Below are positions 11,766-22,779 of a DNA stretch of 64,000 bases, piece after piece; positions within the stretch are counted from its first letter, which is position 1; each line of letters starts with the position of its first letter. This DNA comes from Rhyzopertha dominica (lineage: Eukaryota > Arthropoda > Insecta > Coleoptera > Bostrichidae). The DNA lies in the NCBI GenBank assembly GCA_025024175.1, contig QCXZ01000137.1, positions 74,710,680 through 74,774,679 on the forward strand, read 5' to 3'. Below the pieces are notes generated by a model, which did not search any database, was not told where the DNA came from, and saw only the letters and a list, made by a program, of their open reading frames with translations. Made by a program: the position numbers and the translations under genes.

Positions 11766-14700
11766 AACTATTGTAGAATACTCCAGATATTATCTGTCCA
11801 GTCCCCAAACGGTTCAAACTATAGAACGACGCATTAACTTTTGCTTTTAAGGCGCAATGATAAATACAACTTCAAAACGTTTCGTTACGTTTGTTATCCA
11901 ACCGCATCAGTATTTTTGGGTCATAGCACTTCCCGCACTCTGGGCTATGCAATGCAATGCATGGACCAGTGGGCTATAAATACTCGGACATATCAGTTGC
12001 TATTACAAGTTGCGGTTTATATCGAGGCTGACATGCAATCTAAAGCAAACAGCTTACTGACAGAAGCTAACATTTGTAGCTCAATAATACTAGTAAAAGG
12101 GGAGATATTGTTACCCACTATAATTTTGTATTTGTTTTTAAATTTGGACTCCCTATACAGAGTGAGTCTGTAGCTTATGATAAATTCAGTCTCATTTCTT
12201 TTTAGTTAAGAAATTTATACAATATGCCCCTTATCTGGGTCGAGCAATTTTGGTATAGATTAGAAAGAGGATTGAAGCTTATAAAAAGTGGCTACAGCCT
12301 CAGATTTAATAAACTACAGTATGTAAGGGTCTAGTTGTTTATTGTACAAGAGAGTTCCTAGAAGTAAAGACTATACTGTACACAAAATTATGATTTTGCA
12401 AGAAAAATTCTATCTACACGAGGGTGTGTTTTGTGGAGATAAGCATGCAATGACATCCGAAAAGCCGACAAATAATGCCGTTGCTATACCTACAGAAGAA
12501 GCTGAAAATTTTTCTAATTAATAAATACTACCACTTTAGTAGTATCAATCGTGATAGATAGATAAGTTCAGGGCCACTAGTAGTAGGAGAGTTATAGCCT
12601 GTAACAGCTGGTGTCAGACTGTTGAATTTTATTCACAGAAATTTACAATATGCATTTCTAAAGCGACTGAAGATTTATTGTTGGTGCGATTCCAATGTAC
12701 AATTACCATGCATATAGAATGAAGAAGAATTAAAGGTATTTGTGTGGAATGGTGTTCGAGAGATTAAAGTTATTACGAAAATAAAAATTCGCATTTTGTA
12801 CCTGACAACATGTACACTGCAGATCTTCCCTACGAANAAACCAAAATAAAAATTGTGGGTCTTGTCGGTTGCACTATTTACTTTCTCAAGAGAATTAAAA
12901 GGTAATATTCAAGAAAATATCGATAAGCGTAGTTTATTACATGAAAAATTATTAGTTCTGAAGTTTCTTTTTGTCTTTTCATGTCTTGTTTGATGAATAT
13001 GACCTATTAAGAGTTCAAACTAAAATTTTAAGAGGTAAACATTTGCACGATTTTTTGTATCGTATCATTTTACCTTCAAGCTTATAGTTGTTGCAAGACT
13101 TATTGAACAGAAACATAAAACTAATTGTCATGTTGGAAATGAACTCTAACGAAGATCATCAAAAACCAGAGATGCGCGTGATTTTTAAATGCATAAATTG
13201 CGGCTGATTCGATTCAAGAAGGTTCGTTTTGATAAAAGTAAACCAAGGAGTTTGGATAAGTAGCTGTTTATTGAGCAGTGCATTTAGAACTCTTCAGCGT
13301 TATTTACAGAATGCTTTCTAAACCTCTCGAGAAAACCTATTCTAAAAATAGGTGGACCTTCAGTAAATTATAGAAACGAAGGGACAAATTTTACTTAAAC
13401 AAATGGTATGTTGAAAAATGATAAATGTAAATGTCAAATAAGGTTTCCGGTGGAAGTTTTATCTCCTGCCTGTAGGCTGTAGCCTGGCGGTGCGATGGAT
13501 TATGGAAGCGATTGATAAGAATCTTGAAGCAGTTGCTAGGGAGATGTTGGAACCTACGTCATTAAATTACGATGAACTTGCCACGTTTGCATGTGGATAC
13601 CAGGTTATGCATGACCGATAACCTACATCAGAAAAGATAGGGAAGATTTCAAACCTTTAACACAAAATTAAAATGAATTATTCTCCAGAGCACAAAATCG
13701 ACGTCATCAAAAATGCAGTAATAACAAGTGAGGTTTGAAGAACTGAATGGACATTCAAAAGGTCCTCTCCTACCAATCCATCTACCGGGGTATAGTATAT
13801 CTAGATATCCATGGAGATGCTATATCTTGTTGCAGCCAGATGACTATTCGGGATATTACCTTCTACAAGATAACGAGAGGAGAACCGAAGAATATTGGTC
13901 TTTTATTCGCTCATTAATAATCCCCGTAGATATATTGACATTTTCTGGACATTTTTTTTTCTCATCTAATGTGGATTTCCTTTACCCAGTAACGATAACT
14001 TTGTCGACTTACCCCAGCTGTTAATGTAAACATTGATTTATTTAAAAAAATTATGTTTTCTCTAATCAAACCACTGACGGCCAGTAGATTCATCATTTGC
14101 TAGCCAATGATCACTAACTTGTAAAGAATAAAATTTTTGCTCTTTGAGAATCCCTATTTCTGAATATTGTTTAATTTCCTGTAAGCTAACTAGCTTGGCC
14201 TGATAAAAATGCCAAAAACTGTTCTTTTAATCTTGTTATTTTTATCTAAAAAAGAACACATTATTTTGTTTTTTTTTTCGTTATATGGAATTGGAATCAT
14301 CATGAAGATTTAAGTTTTGAGAATTTCAGTTCAGTTCAGCACAGCAAATGCGCCAAATAGTTTTCCTCGGGAGAGCATGTACAACAAAGTATTCACATTA
14401 GGGGTGTTGATTCAATTTGACATAAAAAATGAAAACGAATGCGGGTTGCCTAGATCAGTAATTGAAACTTTCATTAGGTTTAGTATCGAAAGCAATTTAA
14501 AATTGAATAGATAAGTTCCATGAGATCAGTTAGAGGACAATATGCACAATATTTCTGAGCATTTGTTGGAGAAAAAGTACTAAGCTTGTAACGGGTTTAC
14601 TTATTTACAATATTATTGTCACTACGGGTTAGCGGACCGTTACAAAAAGTTTAATAGTGCCTCCCCGTAGGAGACACTGCCAGCTCCGTGGAGACGGCGG

Positions 14701-15202
14701 GGTTCCAAAAAAAGAAAGAAATCCAAAGAAGCTAACTAATTAAAATACTATTTGCCAGATGGTCCATGAAAGGAAAAAAATATACTAATTAAGTGTAAAC
14801 ATCAGCTTGTATATTGTTTCTAATCGGGTTTAGTAATCGTCACTGATCAACACAAATATTTATATAGAAAGTCGTTCTTATCCTAACGGGTGCGCACCGG
14901 TAACCTTAACTTTTACGGCTATAACTAAATCCTATGTTATAGATTACAGGAATCAAATATTTGTTATGCTCTACAGATGTGAGTATGCCTTATAAACCAA
15001 AAGGTATCAAACTATAATAAGGCGTGTCCGTTTCGATACTAACGGCGGAACTCGAAAATCGTCTATTAAGTGATAATAGTTTTGTGTACTTATCGTAGTG
15101 CTCCAATATCCAGAGATTCTTCCGAGATGATAATGTACCCCTTTCTTAAAAGCTCGGGAATCTCAATCAAGACGAAGATTGTGGCTAGGATGTCCACGAA
15201 GG
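11766..15202. other. No gene recognised
   Basis: Long AT-rich interval. Open frames at 11841-12173 (110 codons) and 13728-14024 (98 codons) show no known domain. A short frame at 13498-13626 reads like protein (EAIDKNLEAVAREMLEPTS) but could not be placed. Confidence 0.35.
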
Positions 15203-15264
15203 TGACGTCACGTGATGACGTCTCCAGCGACACAGGTAAGTATAGGAGACCCGAACGATGACGT
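15203..15264. promoter_or_regulatory. CRE / E-box cluster
   Basis: A perfect CRE, TGACGTCA, lies at 15203-15210. It overlaps TCACGTGA (an E-box with the flanks bHLH-Zip factors prefer) at 15208-15215, which abuts TGACGTC at 15216-15222. A further TGACGT follows at 15259-15264. The sequence CACAG-GTAAGTAT at about 15232-15242 also fits a 5' splice site, so this may be the edge of an exon. No gene downstream confirms either reading. Confidence 0.4.
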
Positions 15265-15427
15265 TTCAACGGTGACCCTTTTTATAACAGGGACGGGAAA
15301 GAGCCTATATGAAAATATCACTTTATGACAATCTAGCTAACGTAAATGCCTAAACAATGATTTCGTGAAGTCCTTACCTAGGTGTTCAGGCTGTATTAAA
15401 GTTGAAAATAATTGGCAGGTAAACGAA

Positions 15428-15742
15428 ATGGAAAATTCCGCCACACAAGGCGATAAAGTCAGTGGATCCTCTAACGGCTAAATTCTCCAGGACCGCAACC
15501 CAATCGGCGTTGTACCCTCAAAATCCAGACAAGCTGATGTGCGACCACTATTCGAATTTCTAAATTCAACCAGTGTGATTCCACAAACGAGGAGATACAC
15601 GTCCACAATTCATTCGCTCACCAACCTTTTAAACCAGAAAATGCCTATCTCACCTGCTAGCGAGCATCGCCAAAAGAAACGTGCAAAAACGACGCTCGAG
15701 GACACCGATAGGAGTGCCTTCGCTATATTATATAATAAATAG
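15428..15742 (+). pseudogene. Unidentified broken ORF
   Basis: From ATG at 15428 one frame runs 104 codons to TAA at 15740-15742, broken only by a TAA at 15479-15481. The protein is hydrophilic and includes PLFEFLNSTSVIPQTRRYTS and a basic stretch, HRQKKRAKTT. Codon composition is richer in GC than the flanks, which argues for former coding. It might be an ORF1-like or gag-like protein start, but I recognise no family. Nothing coding follows before the LRR gene on the other strand. Confidence 0.3.
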
Positions 15743-16334
15743 AGTACCTTATTATAAACGTTCTATTAATTTTATCCTTACATGCTTGATTTTTTGTTTT
15801 TCTAAATCAATTATTTTATGAAACAATAATCTCGTAAGTTGTTAGAAGAAACTTTATAATCACTCTCAAAATAGTCAATAAAAACGCAAAACTGCTATTA
15901 AAAAAACAGCGATTACATTAAATCTCAAATTAGGGAAACACTGTACAACTTTACCAAAACACTGCTCTACCTAATTTACTAATCGACGTGTCCGAACATT
16001 TAAAAAACATAATATGCCTGCATTTCGTGTAAGTAGGAACTGAATTTATTACATGTAACATAGCCGTACTGTAATAAATGCATATAGTCCACTTTGCACA
16101 TAATACAAATAAATTTGGCACTTTTATGCATGCGCTTAAGAATAGAAAACACCAGAAACCATGCATGTGAGCAAAGCTAAAATAGCAAGGTAGTTACTTA
16201 ACTTGTTGTTCAGATTATGCTTATAAATAAAACCATATTGCAAACACAACGCAGCAATTCATAAATTGTATGGCTAAGGGGCTCGTTAAATTTTAAATCA
16301 TTAAAAAAATCAAGTGATGGACGGAATCGTCTGA

Positions 16335-16340
16335 TTTATT
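16335..16340 (-). terminator. Poly(A) signal of the LRR gene
   Basis: AATAAA on the minus strand (TTTATT on plus), about 50 bases beyond the TAA at 16391-16393. Its placement fits 3' end formation of the LRR gene. Confidence 0.6.
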
Positions 16341-16390
16341 AACTCAATATTCACAAATTCGATAACATAAACCATTCAACGCCATTTGTA

Positions 16391-17815
16391 TTACAGGAAG
16401 TTTCCCTCGAACAGAGTCAAGTTTATATTATTGGATAAAATCACAGCCCTGAAAAATTCCACTTCAGCGGGCCCGACGCTCCAGCCACTCAGCTGTCCAA
16501 TCGTTTTCAGGCTCGGGCAGTGTCCCATGAGCAGTTCGACGCTGGTGGCGGTTAAACACCTGGCGCACGAGAACCACAGCTCCTCTAAATTGACGAAGTC
16601 GCACTCTGCACACAATCTAAACACATCCCCGTCCGTAAATTGCACAACATCCCCGACGACAATGCGCCTAAGGAACGGGCTGTTCACCATCAGGCATCGG
16701 AGAGCGTGAGTGTTCAAGTTGCAGTGGAGCAACTCAAGACTCTGAAGGTTCATGAAGTAGCTGTCTGGCTGCGAGAACGTCAAATCTAGTTTGTAGCACT
16801 CCATTGTAATTAGATTAGTCGCTGCGTAGCAAATCTGACTCAAGTCTATCACGGTGTCCTTGCACGAATTGAGTTTCAGCACTTGCAAATGCGAACCCGA
16901 TATTCCTAAGTAGTTGAGCAGTTCTTTCCAATTAAATTTCGAAACCTTAAGGGAATGTATCTTCTTTAACCCGCTCAGGTTGCTAACGACACCGTCTGCC
17001 GGCTTGTCAATGTAAACGCTCTCCAAGTCGGGACACGTGTTTATTACGGCTTCGATTGTTTCTAAGGATGTTCCGGTGTCATGGATATACTTCAACTTCG
17101 TTTTGCGATCCCGTTTCCTGGTGTAGAGCTTGGATAGCGCCGCACCGGTAAACGAATACGTACGTAAGATGTTCAAATTGGGTAGGTTCTCAAGAACGTC
17201 TGCAACGAGTTCGCAGGAGCTCGACTCATCCGCGCAAATATCTTGTTTCCCGTAGTATCCTATATCCAGCACAGTGATCTTGTCACTTCGTATCTTTCGC
17301 AGGGCATCTGCGCTAAACGCCGCCTCTCCGGATATATCGAGAGCGGTTAGCTCTTTTAATTCCATAACCGATTCTAACACTTCATCGTTAGCCATGTGAG
17401 GAATCGTCAGAGCTTTCAAATTCTTCAGTTTTGAAAGAGTTACGCTTAGCAATTCCGGGAAATTACGAACCCATACTCCTTTCAAGTTTAAGTGTTGCAA
17501 ACCAGTCCCGTTCCATTGAATTTCCTCTAGTATATCTTCATAATATGAATGAGGAAACGTGCCGGTATTTAGTTTCTTGACGTCATGACGCAATAAAACC
17601 TGAAGGCATGAAAACCTCGTAGCTGCGTCTAGGTTCTCCGTGGCGAGGATGTCATTCAGCAGGTCCTGGAGCACTTCGTAAGTAGCATCACTCAAGTACT
17701 GCTTCACCGCCACTTGGTTTTTACCCTCTTCATCAGAAAGCAAGTAGATAAGCTGCGTCGAGATCGATTTTAAACATAAACAACTGAGGCGCACGACCTG
17801 ATTTCTCGGTGACAT
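16391..17815 (-). CDS. Single-exon leucine-rich-repeat protein
   Basis: This is the only intact host-type gene in the window. From ATG at 17815 it encodes 474 residues without interruption. The first roughly 100 residues look helical and carry no F-box or signal peptide that I can recognise. After them come about a dozen leucine-rich repeats up to the end, for example LKNLKALTIPHM, LKELTALDISGE, GSHLQVLKLNSC, MNLQSLELLHCNL and NLEELWFSC. Cysteine-type repeats of this sort are common in substrate-binding halves of F-box-like proteins, so a protein-binding role in the cytosol is likely; that is inference. The frame stays open upstream to 17908 without an ATG and meets a stop by about 17930, which is why I chose the ATG at 17815. 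Base composition is clearly less AT-rich than the flanks. Lack of introns may mean a retrocopy that stayed intact. Confidence 0.85.
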   Translation of the reverse strand: MSPRNQVVRLSCLCLKSISTQLIYLLSDEEGKNQVAVKQYLSDATYEVLQDLLNDILATENLDAATRFSCLQVLLRHDVKKLNTGTFPHSYYEDILEEIQWNGTGLQHLNLKGVWVRNFPELLSVTLSKLKNLKALTIPHMANDEVLESVMELKELTALDISGEAAFSADALRKIRSDKITVLDIGYYGKQDICADESSSCELVADVLENLPNLNILRTYSFTGAALSKLYTRKRDRKTKLKYIHDTGTSLETIEAVINTCPDLESVYIDKPADGVVSNLSGLKKIHSLKVSKFNWKELLNYLGISGSHLQVLKLNSCKDTVIDLSQICYAATNLITMECYKLDLTFSQPDSYFMNLQSLELLHCNLNTHALRCLMVNSPFLRRIVVGDVVQFTDGDVFRLCAECDFVNLEELWFSCARCLTATSVELLMGHCPSLKTIGQLSGWSVGPAEVEFFRAVILSNNINLTLFEGNFL

Positions 17816-17995
17816 TTCATCAGTACAAGTCCACGGTTTGTTACACACTGGGATGATTCTAGACAATATATCGTGATGGAAGTTTCTATTTTTAACGAAC
17901 TTGGGCACCGTGCCACAAGGACGGGTTTATTTTGGAAGTATATTTAGATTTAGCCGTACGCAGGTTAAGAGTCGACGGAGCCACGGACGTTTTCA

Positions 17996-18003
17996 TTACG
18001 TCA
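17996..18003. promoter_or_regulatory. CRE-like site upstream of LRR gene
   Basis: TTACGTCA lies about 180 bp upstream of the chosen start of the LRR gene. The 17.9-18.2 kb stretch is more GC-rich than its surroundings, as expected for a promoter. No TATA box is obvious. Confidence 0.3.
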
Positions 18004-18204
18004 CATTTACAAGAAATTAATTTTCGGACGGCAATGTTCCCGCAAGGACGAAGTGCAGATAACGCGCAACTTCAATTATCCGACAAGAATCTCGATCGTG
18101 CGGAACAAAGAAAAGAAAGCTCTATCCGCAGTATTGTTTTGACAACAATAGTGTGTAACATACGGTCTCCTACAGAGCACACAATGCCCGGGATAATTTT
18201 CTAA

Positions 18205-19029
18205 ATTCAATGATCGGCCGCTGATAAAGTAAACGTCCCTTTATTTCATGTGCTTATTCCGCAAATCCATTGTCCTGCGTTCTAATATAACTGACATTGA
18301 CCTTTTCATATCAGGGAGATTGGTCTTTTGAACTAAAACCGTTTGCAAACTGTTTGTGTAGGCGATTTACCACATATAGTTCAGTCAGTACCATTGTTCT
18401 ACAGATATGGTGGCTTTGTCAAAAATCGCAAATCCTTTCAGCACATTTAAGCACAAATCTCTACGGATTATTGGAAAAAATCTTAATGTATCCGCCGATA
18501 GTCATAGTAGTATTATGTAGCTGATTTCTTCCTAATATAGATTTGCTATTATCAAACTGTTACCGGAGCCGAAGGGATCAACTTCGGTCTACATAAAGTT
18601 GACACTAGCTAACCTAACCATTAACCTTATCATTCTCGAAGAACTCAAATCTTGAACTCCCTCTACTACTATAACACAGCTTTGTCCTTCGTATATTGCA
18701 TACTGTTAGCTAACATTAATGATGCATATACTATCAAAAAAATATTATCGTTAAGGAAACACCTTAGAATAAATTTATTTAGAAATTACAGTAGAATTGA
18801 AGACACTATACCAATTCCTATTATTTTTTAAAATCTCAATCACTTCAATCTTATTTAAGTAAGTACAATAGCAAGCTAATAATTAAAATAGTGTCATAAC
18901 TGGAAATGATTCCGGATAGTTATGGCGGCTTATTAAAGGTGTAAATTAAAAAAAATTGAAGGATATCTGTCTTATCATGGTTCGTTGGTAACCCCGGTTC
19001 AAGTGTGCAAGCAAAATTCGTAATTGAAG
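18205..19029. other. No gene recognised
   Basis: AT-rich flank between the LRR gene's upstream region and the Jockey-type remnant. A 75-codon frame at 18297-18524 shows no known motif. Confidence 0.4.
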
Positions 19030-20850
19030 TCTACCTTCGCTACCTGAAAAGCGAATGTATAACAGTATTTTTAAATCCCGTGAGTTGATTATATCTACAG
19101 TGGATGTATGTAAATACAAACAATAGAATTCTATTAAGTGGAAAATTGTAAAAGGGTGTTATTGTTTCTAAACAAGTAAAATGTAATGTTGAAATGTATA
19201 TATTTATGTCTTGAGAATCAATCCTGTCGTGCACTATTCTGTAAAAATAATGCATACCGTACAAATCTCTTCTATGAGAGAGCAATAATACACTGTAATA
19301 CTTCAGGTTCTCATCATAAGATAAAAGTCTGAATTTCAATTTAAAATTGACTCCATTTATGAATTTATAATTTGAACTTCTTCTGTATGTGTTTCCAATA
19401 AGGGGGATTCTAACAGAACTAGCAAATTCAATACGGGTTTGTGTAAGAGACAGGTGTCGTATGCGATATGACTTGATGTTTTTGAAATTGTATATAGTTT
19501 TACATACAAGTTCAAGATCTTTAGTGGATTGCATATAGTACCCTTTACATGAGCACCAACCATTAATTANGAGTTACCCCAAGACCCTTGACTTGAGACG
19601 GGTACAAAGATACTTATCTGACAAAATTAATGATATTTGGGGAATTAAGTGTGGTACTCCGGTAGAAATATTAAGGTATTTANACTTGATCAGATATCTG
19701 GCAACAAATCGTGACCTACTTGATATAATCCATAGCAAGAAACAACCTTGCACTATACTCCACCTTCATTGTTAGTATTGGGCGATGAATCGTGTCAAAT
19801 GGTTGCATTAAAAATAAGTCGTAGTTAAGGATATACTCCAAAATTTTGTCAAATAAGTTAAGAAAAGACATCCTCGAATGAGTACTTCTAACGTGATTTA
19901 AAGATAGGTACAACCTGCCTTAATGTCCAATATTCAGAAAAGATGCCATCAGCGATTTTTTTTAAACAATATGTAAAGGTTCGATAAGAGATTAAGAACA
20001 TGACTATAAAGTGAGTAAAAATCCCATCCGAGCCAAAGCACTAATCTTTTCAAGAATAGCACCATTAGATATATTGTTGATTGTAAAACAGCCATCGCTA
20101 AACTGTTGCCTCACACTCCTTCACAACGAATAGAGCAAGGTGCACAATGTAGGATAACTATATACCTACCTTCAACTTATGTTCAGCAAATTAAGCCTTA
20201 GAAACGGTTTTGTAGCTTTAGTAAACCACTTAGGCCATTTGTTAGATTTTATCGAATATAGATCGATTACATTATTAGTACGTTATACAAAAAGTTTACT
20301 CCCACTTCTACACAAACAGCTTACCATGCACCCCAGCCTATAGATAGAATGGAAGCGTTACTATCCATGTAAATTGCATAGCGAAAAAGAGATTTTTTAC
20401 GACGTCTGTATCTNAAGAGTTCGACATTGATATTNGCATTGTTTGATTTACACAAATCAAGTACCTATATCTAGTACCTACCTATATTTCCGTGAGAATT
20501 CGTAATCACACAGAAATTCTTAACATTTAAGTAAGTAGTGCAGTGCGTCAGCATTTGCTTGACTTTTATCGGTTTGAAATGCATTTAGAACATACTCGTA
20601 ACATTGTTATCAGGGAAACTAAAAGTCCCCAGTTATAAGGTAATAGTTATTTTGGTTGCTCTCAAATGCATCAATCATTGAATTAATAAGATTGTTTACG
20701 TTATAGGCGGTGCAATAGCCAGGGAACCATAAAAAGAAAACAGAAAGGGCTTTGTTGATATGCAGAGCAGCCGCAACACTTAAATGATTCCAAAACATTA
20801 GAAATACAAAATCTCTTCACAATAACGGACGACACCGTCACCAACATTGA
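19030..20850 (-). mobile_element. Decayed Jockey-type ORF2 (EN-RT)
   Basis: On the minus strand, fragments of one non-LTR ORF2 appear in the right order. The endonuclease gives YYLITGDF at about 20620-20650 and a later block around SNNANINVEL. The linker gives IKSNKWPKWFTKA at about 20220-20260. The reverse transcriptase gives SDGIFTHFIVMF, ADGIFSEYWTLRQVVPIFKS (about 19900-19960), NLFDKILEYI, FDTIHRPILTMKV and ISTGVP. The C-terminal thumb follows at 19040-19534, with FKNIKSYRI and SYDENLKYYSVLLLSHRRDL. Frames shift many times, and the FADD-type catalytic motif C is missing, apparently through a deletion between about 19570 and 19660. It cannot be active. N bases at 19570, 19683, 20414 and 20436 add uncertainty. 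Confidence 0.75.
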
Positions 20851-22308
20851 AATAAGTTGACCTACAGTTATTTCCGTATATCAAAAAAGATTGAAACCAT
20901 TTTGAATGTGAACAGAATACACAAAGGCAATTTTAAGTAAACTACTTCGTAAAGGAACTGACCTGCATTCCGCCAAGTTAGCGTGCATCTGCATACGTTG
21001 ACAGCAGGACCCCACTGCACTTTTCCAAGCGTGCAAGAACCGACACACATTGAAATTCATATATAATATACATGCATCATAATAGCGTTGTTACCTGGCT
21101 AACAGGGAGGCCGAACAAATAATAAATGAAACTCTCGGGCATCTATGAATCTAGGAACAAGGAACTATATCACTGCCTAATGTCACCAATAACTGAAGAA
21201 ACTTGAGTAACAAGGTGATCTTAGAAGTTATCGGCATATTTTGTGTGCGACCTGTTAACTATACACAAAGCTTAAGAGATGCATCAACTCGCTAAATTCA
21301 GAAAAAACATCAAATAAAAGACCTCTGCAGAGTAAATTAAGCTTATAGTTCAAAAGGGAATATGAAGATAAATTATAAACTCTGGAATTACGTTTTTGAT
21401 TGAAGTTTCGTAATCGAGAGTTTTCCAACATTAGACACTAAAAAAAACTTTATATCCAAACTGACAGGTTGGGAGCTATATCAAATTCTGACCATATCTG
21501 AAAAAGCTATTTGTTTTGAGGTGGTTTGAGATGAAAATATATCTACTCTCATGTTTAACTTAATTTCCTTCAGTTGGTAACTCTAGCATGTTCCTCTCAA
21601 CTGAACAGCTTGAATACAAGCCAGGTTTGATTAAATATACTCCTGGAAATCTAACCTCCTCTACAAAAGCTGTTATGTTTTAGGCCGCTGCAGGATTATA
21701 ACAATTTTAATACACTCTGCTTTCCAGACCACTCGGATCAACAAAGCAACCGGTGACTGGAAATCCGCAAGTAATAGAATTCCCCACTCTGAGGCAAATG
21801 CATTAATGCAGGGATGCAAAACGAGAGCGACGGGGAGATGCAGACCATTGTAAAAACGTAAAAGGATCCGCAAAAAGGAGCGCGTCGAGAATTGTGTAGC
21901 CGTCTTGAATGGCGTCTGTCACTCGGTCACATATCGGAACGGCAAGGCGGCTGTCGGGATAAGCGAATTCCTACGTCTTCTACTTCCTGGGGAGGACGCA
22001 CTGCTTCAATATTTGCTATGCTGGGATACCGCTGAAAGTTTTTGTCGCCGTATTCTGCGAGGTGTAAGGGGCATTTCGGGGAGTTCGCGGAGCAATTTTA
22101 TTTAAATTCTTTTTTGAGCCCGGGCACGTGCCCTTTCAGCGACAATTTTGCTCCCGAAGGGTGAACCAAGCAGTTAAAGTGCTCCATTGTTCTACACCGG
22201 TTAGGAATTGTCAGGTAGATGGAGACGGCTAATCAGGGTCGTCGAGGCCAGGTTCAAAAATTTTACCGGGCCAAATTCATGTTTAAACAATACAAGAAAC
22301 AATTTCTG
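20851..22308. other. No gene recognised
   Basis: No gene seen. A more GC-balanced stretch at 21700-22250 has short frames on both strands without known motifs. Its right edge leads into the Penelope terminal structure. Confidence 0.4.
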
Positions 22309-22449
22309 GTAATGATTTCTTCCGGATTGTTAGCATCTTCAGTGATGTTCTTCACTGAAGATGCTGCCAGCGAAGAGCAGCGAAACGTATGAGAAGAAGA
22401 AGGGACACCTTGGACCACGGCATAACGGCCCGGAAGAAATCATTACCAG
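22309..22449 (+). repeat. Penelope-type structured end, inverted
   Basis: An 18-bp inverted repeat, GGTAATGATTTCTTCCGG at 22309-22326 and its complement at 22432-22449, encloses a second hairpin (AGCATCTTCAGTGA at 22331-22344 against TCACTGAAGATGCT at 22351-22364). The left side is an inverted, internally deleted copy of the right side. Such partial inverted copies at the 5' end are typical of Penelope-like elements, and a Penelope reverse transcriptase starts about 340 bp downstream on the same strand. Confidence 0.7.
22355..22386 (+). ncRNA. Hammerhead-ribozyme-like core
   Basis: The sequence has the hammerhead box CTGAAGA (22355-22361, fitting CUGANGA), a perfect 5-bp helix GCTGC/GCAGC (22363-22367 with 22377-22381) and then GAAAC (22382-22386). 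One extra base separates the first box from the helix, which departs from the textbook core. Stem I and the cleavage site could not be assigned with confidence. Hammerhead motifs are known in the terminal repeats of Penelope-like elements, and the position here fits that. Activity is not shown. Confidence 0.45.
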
Positions 22450-22779
22450 ATTCAACGCCGGCCGTGAGAGCCTTAAGAAGACTAAGAAACAAGTACAATA
22501 AATGTTAAATATATATTTTGTGGGATACATTCCACACGTTTCAAAAACTTGATCCTAAATTAAGAGGTAACTTAGACACTTGAGACAGTAACCAGCTCCA
22601 TTGTAAATCTCCAGCTAATCATTCGTTATCTCAAAGTTATCAAAATAAAAAATTTTACAACGTCAATGTCATTAAATCTGTAACACACACATATTTTGCA
22701 AAATATATAAACACGTATTTAATCACTTTTAACCTTTTAGTTTTCATTGTAGAGTTTTATATTTGTTAAAATCTAGTTT

